NCBI GenBank assembly: GCA_029582265.1
Contig: CM055817.1
Location: 55,227,711-55,291,710 of the forward strand
DNA from: Zoroaster sp. YZ-2022
Taxonomy: Eukaryota > Echinodermata > Asteroidea > Forcipulatida > Zoroasteridae
Length of the DNA: 64,000 nt
Reading direction: 5' to 3'
In this document: positions 44,160-64,000 of the stretch, in pieces
Numbering within the stretch: position 1 is the first letter of the stretch
Layout of the letters: each line of letters opens with the position of its first letter
The notes under the pieces: model-generated
Told to the model about the DNA's origin: nothing
Databases searched by the model: none
The model's input: the letters and a program-made list of their open reading frames with translations, nothing else
Position numbers and translations under genes: made by a program

Positions 44160-44942
44160 CTCCCTAGGCCCATTTGCTTACACATAACCTGAATCCTCCC
44201 TAACTCCCTAGGCCCATTTGCTTACACATAACCTGACTCCTTCCTAACTCCCTAGGCCCATTTGCTTACACATAACCTGAATCCTTCCTAACTCCCTAGG
44301 CCCATTTGCTTACACATAACCTAACTCCTTCCTAACTCCCTAGGCCCATTTGCTTACACATAACCTGAATCCTTCCTAACTCCCTAGACCCATTTGCTTA
44401 CACATAACCTGAATCTTTCCTAATTCCCTAGGCCCATTTGCTTACACATAACCTGAATCCTTCCTAACTCCCTAGGCCCATTTGCTTACACATAACCTGA
44501 ATTCTTCCTAACTCCCTGGCCCATTTGCTTACACATAACCTGAATCCTTCCTAACTCCCTAGGCCCATTTGCTTACACATAACCTGAATCCTTCCTAACT
44601 CCCTAGGCCCATTTGCTTACACATAACCTGAATCCTTCCTAAATCCCTAGGCCCATTTGCTTGTAAACACATAACCTGAATCCTCTAAAATCCTTCAGTA
44701 GTAAAGCAAGCATATGACATGTATATATGCACACGTGAATTTCTAATCTGTGATACATGTACATGGCCAGGGACCCACCCTGATGCATGGAGCAATAAAC
44801 AGTGTCCACTGACCCAAGCACTGACCTTGCAATCACTACAACAAACATGGATGTACATGTACCATGGAAAGGCAAGTATGCCTAATAACCTCAATCCTCC
44901 AAAATCCTTCACTTTAGCAAAGAGCATTTTGGAGGGTTAGGG
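44160..44942 (+). mobile_element. family 1 MITE expanded by a 44-bp minisatellite
   Basis: Right end GGAGGGTTAGGG|TTAA (44943-44946); left end TTAA (44156) is followed by a slightly changed CTCCCTAGG. About eleven units of CCCTAGGCCCATTTGCTTAC plus ATAACCTGAATCCTTCCTAA; a single unit occurs in the short copy at 16784. Confidence 0.85.
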
Positions 44943-45054
44943 TTAATACGGAGTTTGTGTTTGCTGAGTGCATTTTTTTCTTATCAACTGTCATAATGAG
45001 CTGAAATTCTTTTAAAAATTTAAACATTTTATGCTGACATCTCAAAATCCATAC

Positions 45055-45550
45055 AGGCCTGTGGTTTCTCAGGACTTTTCCTGATTTCAGGATTTTTTAA
45101 ATATTCATCTCCCTTTGCCACAACATTTTCTTGAAAGAAGAGAAGTAGCCACCAAGGAAACAAAAGTTCAGCTTGTATTGTTTCCAAACCTCTAGTTTCT
45201 TGTTTGTGGGGATGTGGGCAATGGTAATATTGACCTTATCATGTGGGGTATTATGGCAGTCACTGAGTTAATCTAAAACTACACGCCTGTGATTTCTCAG
45301 GATTTTTCCTGATTTCAAGATTTTTTTTACAAATCTCCCTTTGCCGCAAATTGTTCTTGAAAGAAGAGAAGTAGCCACCAAGGAAAGAAAGTTCAGCCTG
45401 TATTGTGTCCAAACTTCTAGTTTCTTGTTTGTGGGGATGTGGAGAGTCTGTAAATCCTACAAAATTAAACATCCAGGAGGCTCAGGGGGCTTTGTCCTCT
45501 AGACCAAAGGGAGACCCAGGCCCGCTTCCCATTTTTTACGATTTTTTTTT
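45055..45550 (-). repeat. dispersed repeat D (TTTTTCCTGATTTCA), two copies
   Basis: GGATTTTTCCTGATTTCAAG, AGTAGCCACCAAGGAAAG, AACTTCTAGTTTCTTGTTTG; the second copy continues into TGTCCTCTAGACCAAAGGGA. Related pieces lie at 54530-54630 and 59520-59860. Confidence 0.7.
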
Positions 45551-46480
45551 ATACTTTTGTCAACTCACACCCCTGCGTACACAAGTGTACATTTTGTGCC
45601 CAGCGCAATTTGACCTTTGGGGATGTTTTGTAAACATGTCATGTCATTGGTCACATCAATAGATACTCACATGAAGCAAGCCGAATGGAAGGTAAAACCA
45701 AGAATAGTTGGAAAACGTGGGTGAATAAAGCGTAGGAGTGACCCCTCGTGCACCTGTCAATATTTTCGCTGTACTTATTTTCAGTTAATCCTTGGAGCTT
45801 TACAGCGTTCAGCATTCACACCTACTGAATATATTTGTACCATCGCGTATCGGTTTATGTTAGAGCAGTTCTGATTGGTGCATTGCTTCATTTGCATAAA
45901 ACAAAGGAGACCTGTGATTGGTTCGCTCGATAAAATATGCACGAATGCTTATTATTACAAGGCCTCGATTGTAGTAATCGATAAAAGGACAGCTGTTTAT
46001 GAAGTATGTGTACTTATGCATGGAATTTGTTTGCTGTGTCTTTGTATGGATTTAGTGGAAACATTTTTTTATACCCGAGGCAATTCAGATACATGCATAC
46101 AATACGTTATTTGGCTGACCTTAACTGCTGCTAACAATTGTCGTAATCAGTAAATTTTATGATGCCTGCAAATGAACGAATAGTACATGCATAGTAATGA
46201 TCGTCTACACAGTAACAGGTATTTTGTAGTTGAAGTGATTCGACCTGTGAGTTTGATTAAATTGTTATATATATTTTTTTAGTTTAGACATTTATTTCCA
46301 TATTGGTAACAACAAGAAATCGAGGGCTTAATACCAGAACCAGTTACTGATTTTTCAGAAAGATTCCAACTTTTAAACTCTTTTTTTTTTCTTCAAAATG
46401 CCGATTTTGGACATTTAAACCAGTTCTGTTTTTAAGCCCTCGAAATACCGTACAATCTGGATTTTGCAGGTGTAAATATA
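45551..46480. other. no supported gene
   Basis: A minus-strand CTTGCTTCAT|GTGAGT near 45671 looks like a donor, but no matching exon was found. Otherwise unique AT-rich sequence. Confidence 0.3.
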
Positions 46481-46742
46481 CTACTCAAAACAATTTAGGG
46501 AACAGCGGATTTTTAACATCAAATAGGTTTGAAATGTTCCATGAACCGGGATTTTCATTTGCAACCCCCTCTCTCTTTCAGTAGTCATGTCATGAAATGT
46601 GTAATCACTACATGCATCCTTTATCATCTGTTTCATTGTGCAGTTGTTTCTCATCAATTCTGTGAAACATTGTGTTTATCTGAAATAAATGATCTTGCTT
46701 TAACTGAGATTATTCCGGTGTTCCCTAAATTGTTTTGAGTAG
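46481..46742 (-). mobile_element. TA-flanked Tc1/mariner-type MITE, copy 2
   Basis: TIRs CTACTCAAAACAATTTAGGG with TA flanks, 262 bp, inverted relative to 20980-21240 and nearly identical. Confidence 0.9.
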
Positions 46743-46951
46743 TATATTTACAGTGTATTTTGTCAAAATTCATTACTCTTTTTTGATTAAAATCAATCAT
46801 TAAAATATTTGACATGTTAAAAATATAAAATAACTTATTAATTAAAATAACTTAGAATAATGAATGAATAATCATTTTTGGAAATTGTCGGTAGAATAGC
46901 AACAAAAAAAATAAATTAAAAAAATTAAAAAAACGGACGATACATCTTTAA

Positions 46952-47193
46952 AAGGACAATATTGTCACGATCAGAGCAGACTTTCAACAGGGCATGGAAT
47001 CGGTGTCCTAGTTCAAGATGAACACATTGACTGAAAATTACTGGCTCACTTATGCAGCAGCAACTGAGTTAATCTAAAACAAGCACTCTGATTCCATGCC
47101 CTGTTGATCATGACGATATTTTTCATTCACTGAGTTAATCTAAAACTAGCACTCTGATTCCATGCCCTGTTGATTGTGACAATATTGTCCCTT
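46952..47193 (+). mobile_element. family 4 MITE (AGGGACA), right end duplicated
   Basis: TTAA 46948-46951; AAGGACAATATTGTCACGATC; the terminal block CTCTGATTCCATGCCCTGTTG occurs twice; TTAA 47194-47197. Confidence 0.85.
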
Positions 47194-47337
47194 TTAAAGT
47201 CGGATTTTTTGGGGGAAATGTCTGCAAATGCATCCATACTTTATCCTGGAACTTAATCTTCAACTATAATTATTATAATTTTCTTGACTGTATCTGTAAA
47301 TTGATTAATTTCTTGTTCTTTTTCACACCATTTTCAG

Positions 47338-47473
47338 GAGGAATCTAGTCATCTTTCTTCTCTCCAATAAGCAGCTGAACGTAGAGATTTTCTTGAAGGA
47401 ATTCACCAACAAACAGCCGAAAATAATGGAGAACATCGCTACCGCGGATCCACCGTACACCAAACAAATTTAA
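47338..47473 (+). CDS. isolated terminal exon, protein not recognised
   Basis: A strong 3' splice site (TTCTTTTTCACACCATTTTCAG) is followed by an open frame that enters in phase 2 and ends at a TAA: RNLVIFLLSNKQLNVEIFLK, EFTNKQPKIMENIATADPPY, TKQI. Composition is protein-like and unlike the surrounding repeats, and the clean stop suggests the last exon of a plus-strand gene whose earlier exons lie to the left, perhaps starting near 39.5 kb. I do not recognise the protein. The antisense open frame over the same bases has no splice signals and looks like a shadow. Confidence 0.5.
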
Positions 47474-48111
47474 AAAACAACTTTGAATTAACAGTTGAAA
47501 TCCCGGCCACTTGTCACTAAAAGAAAATTCAGTTTTCCAAAATAGCAGCAATATTTGACTTCAATCTTAACAAAAAATTCCCCTTCCCCTGAGGTAGTCT
47601 TCCACAGACAAACAAAAATTAATATTGCAAATTTATTCCTTGTTTGAAATTTAATTTATATCTCATTTGCCACTGAAAGAATTATTCCTATAAAAAATCT
47701 GAATGAAATCAAATTGATAAATGTTACTAAATTATATTGTTTTTATGAATGAAATCACATTTTTAAACACAACTTGATATTTATGAATAGTTTATGATTG
47801 TTACAAATACAACTAAAAAATTTACAATTTTCATATCCACAGTTTATATTGAAAAGCTTTTTTACTATTGATTTCAAAATATTTAAGAAAATATTTGAGA
47901 AAAACGATAAACCTAATTCAATTCAGTTCAATTAAATTTTTTTTTACTGTCATCCTTATTTAGGCAATTACATGTGATTGAATTTTACTTAGGGTTAAGA
48001 ACAACAATCTTCTCCCTGGGAACAGAAATACGATTACCAGAAAGACAGAAAGTTAGTAAAAACCGTAAATTTTTACAACACACAACAAAACAACAATTTT
48101 AACCAGCCACG
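47474..48111. other. AT-rich spacer, probable 5' region of the CRACR2A-like gene
   Basis: No coding signal. Contains the leader ACAACAATTTTAACCAGCCACG just before the ATG. Confidence 0.4.
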
Positions 48112-62827
<14,716 letters not shown>

Positions 62828-62994
62828 GTGAGGCTGAATTATTCATTTGTTGAATTTTGATGGACTCAGTACTGTATAGCCCTGACAGAGATACTTTACA
62901 TGGGGCCGGGTGTCCCAATTCCAGCTAAGTCCAACAGTTGGGTGGTAGTGTTACTGCATGGTGTTGGATTTTGATGGACTCGATTTCTGTACAT

Positions 62995-64000
62995 ACATGT
63001 ATCTCTTGATTCTTAGAAAGTATGGATACATTTACAGACATTGGTTGGTTTCTATACATAACTCTTGATTCTCATAAAGTATGGATGCATTTACAGACAT
63101 TGGTTGGTTTCTGTACATATCTCTTGATTCTTATAAAGTATGGATGCATTTACAGACATTGGTTGGTTTCTATACATAACTCTTGATTCTTATAAAGTAT
63201 GGATGCATTTACAGACATTGGTTGGTTTCTGTACATATCTCTTGATTCTTATAAAGTATGGATGCATTTACAGACATTGGTTGGTTTCTGTACATCTCTC
63301 TTGATCCTTATGAAGTATGGATGCATTTACAGACATTGGTTGGTTTCTATACATAACTCTTGATTCTTATAAAGTATGGATGCATTTACAGACATTGGTT
63401 GGTTTCTGTACATATCTCTTGATTCTTATAAAGTATGGATGCATTTACAGACATTGGTTGTTTCTGTACATCTCTCTTGATCCTTATGAAGTATGGATGC
63501 ATTTACAGACATTGGTTGGTTTCTGTACATAACTCTTGATTCTTATAAAGTATGGATGCATTTACAGACATTGGTTGGTTTCTGTACATATCTCTTGATT
63601 CTTATAAAGTATGGATGCATTTACAGACATTGGTTGGTTTCTGTACATCTCTCTTGATCCTTATGAAGTATGGATGCATTTACAGACATTGGTTGGTTTC
63701 TATACATAACTCTTGATTCTTATAAAGTATGGATGCATTTACAGACATTGGTTGGTTTCTGTACATATCTCTTGATCCTTATAATGTAGGGATACATTTA
63801 CAGACATTGGTTGGTTTCTGTGCATCTCTCTTGATCCTTATGAAGTATAGATGCATTTACAGACATTGGTTGGTTTTTATACATATCTCTTGATTCTTAT
63901 AAAGTATGGATGCATTTACAGACATTGGTTGGTTTCTGTACATATCTCTTGATTCTTATAAAGTATGGATGCATTTACAGACATTGGTTGGTTTCTGTAC
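62995..64000 (+). repeat. 59-bp minisatellite with three-unit higher-order structure
   Basis: About seventeen units of CTTGATTCTTATAAAGTATGG plus ATGCATTTACAGACATTGG, running past the window edge. From about 63230 the variants alternate A (TATACATAAC), B (TGTACATATC) and C (TGTACATCTC with TGATCCTTATG), a period of about 178 bp. Confidence 0.95.

Noticed and set aside
45665..45760. Minus-strand exon ending CTTGCTTCAT|GTGAGT
   Set aside because: A good donor alone; no matching acceptor or conserved peptide could be found.
47345..47551. Minus-strand open frame over the orphan exon
   Set aside because: No splice or start context; the plus strand has a strong acceptor and a protein-like frame.

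Overview
The window is nuclear DNA of an animal, most likely a marine invertebrate deuterostome such as an echinoderm. The evidence is short coding exons with GT-AG introns, arrays of C2H2 zinc fingers, tRNA-Leu-type SINEs, Penelope-like retroelements with hammerhead ribozymes, and a very heavy load of small DNA transposons and minisatellites. The species call is inference; only 'bilaterian, intron-rich, repeat-rich' is firm.

Layout. 1-1002: a frameshifted, unrecognised protein-coding relic. 4.2-7.5 kb: a decayed Penelope-like element (reverse transcriptase, GIY-YIG nuclease, two LTR-like direct repeats, TA-rich tracts and hammerhead ribozymes). 7.5-8.8 kb: a second decayed RT on the minus strand. 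10.9-11.6 kb: a third Penelope-type remnant (GIY-YIG only). 11.6-12.9 kb: a Harbinger-like DNA element holding a 490-bp palindrome. 13.7-15.7 kb: two tandem paralogous C2H2 zinc-finger exons (6 and 10 fingers), plus strand. 23.0-24.7 kb: a 13-finger gene on the minus strand whose upstream exon is duplicated in tandem. 27.0-31.7 kb: MTHFSD in five recognisable exons, plus strand. 35.4-39.0 kb: TMEM167A (Kish), three exons, minus strand, reconstructed by splicing because its exons are too short for an ORF search. 47.3-47.5 kb: an isolated, unrecognised last exon. 48.1-62.8 kb: nine exons of a CRACR2A/EFCAB4B-like gene (EF-hands plus coiled coil); it runs out of the window before the expected Rab GTPase domain.

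The protein-coding genes are unrelated housekeeping, trafficking and regulatory genes; there is no operon-like logic. The space between and inside them is dominated by small non-autonomous elements bounded by TTAA, found in at least five sequence families and often sitting head to tail or nested in one another. Others are hAT-like MITEs with 8-bp target duplications, a TA-flanked MITE, SINEs and LINE 3' ends. Several internal segments of these elements have expanded into minisatellites, and the introns of the CRACR2A-like gene carry the largest arrays (a 2-kb array of ~42-bp units, a 1.1-kb array of 11-bp units, and a 59-bp array with three-unit higher-order structure).

Most exon coordinates were read by hand from splice sites and reading frame. 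They were not tested against transcripts or databases.
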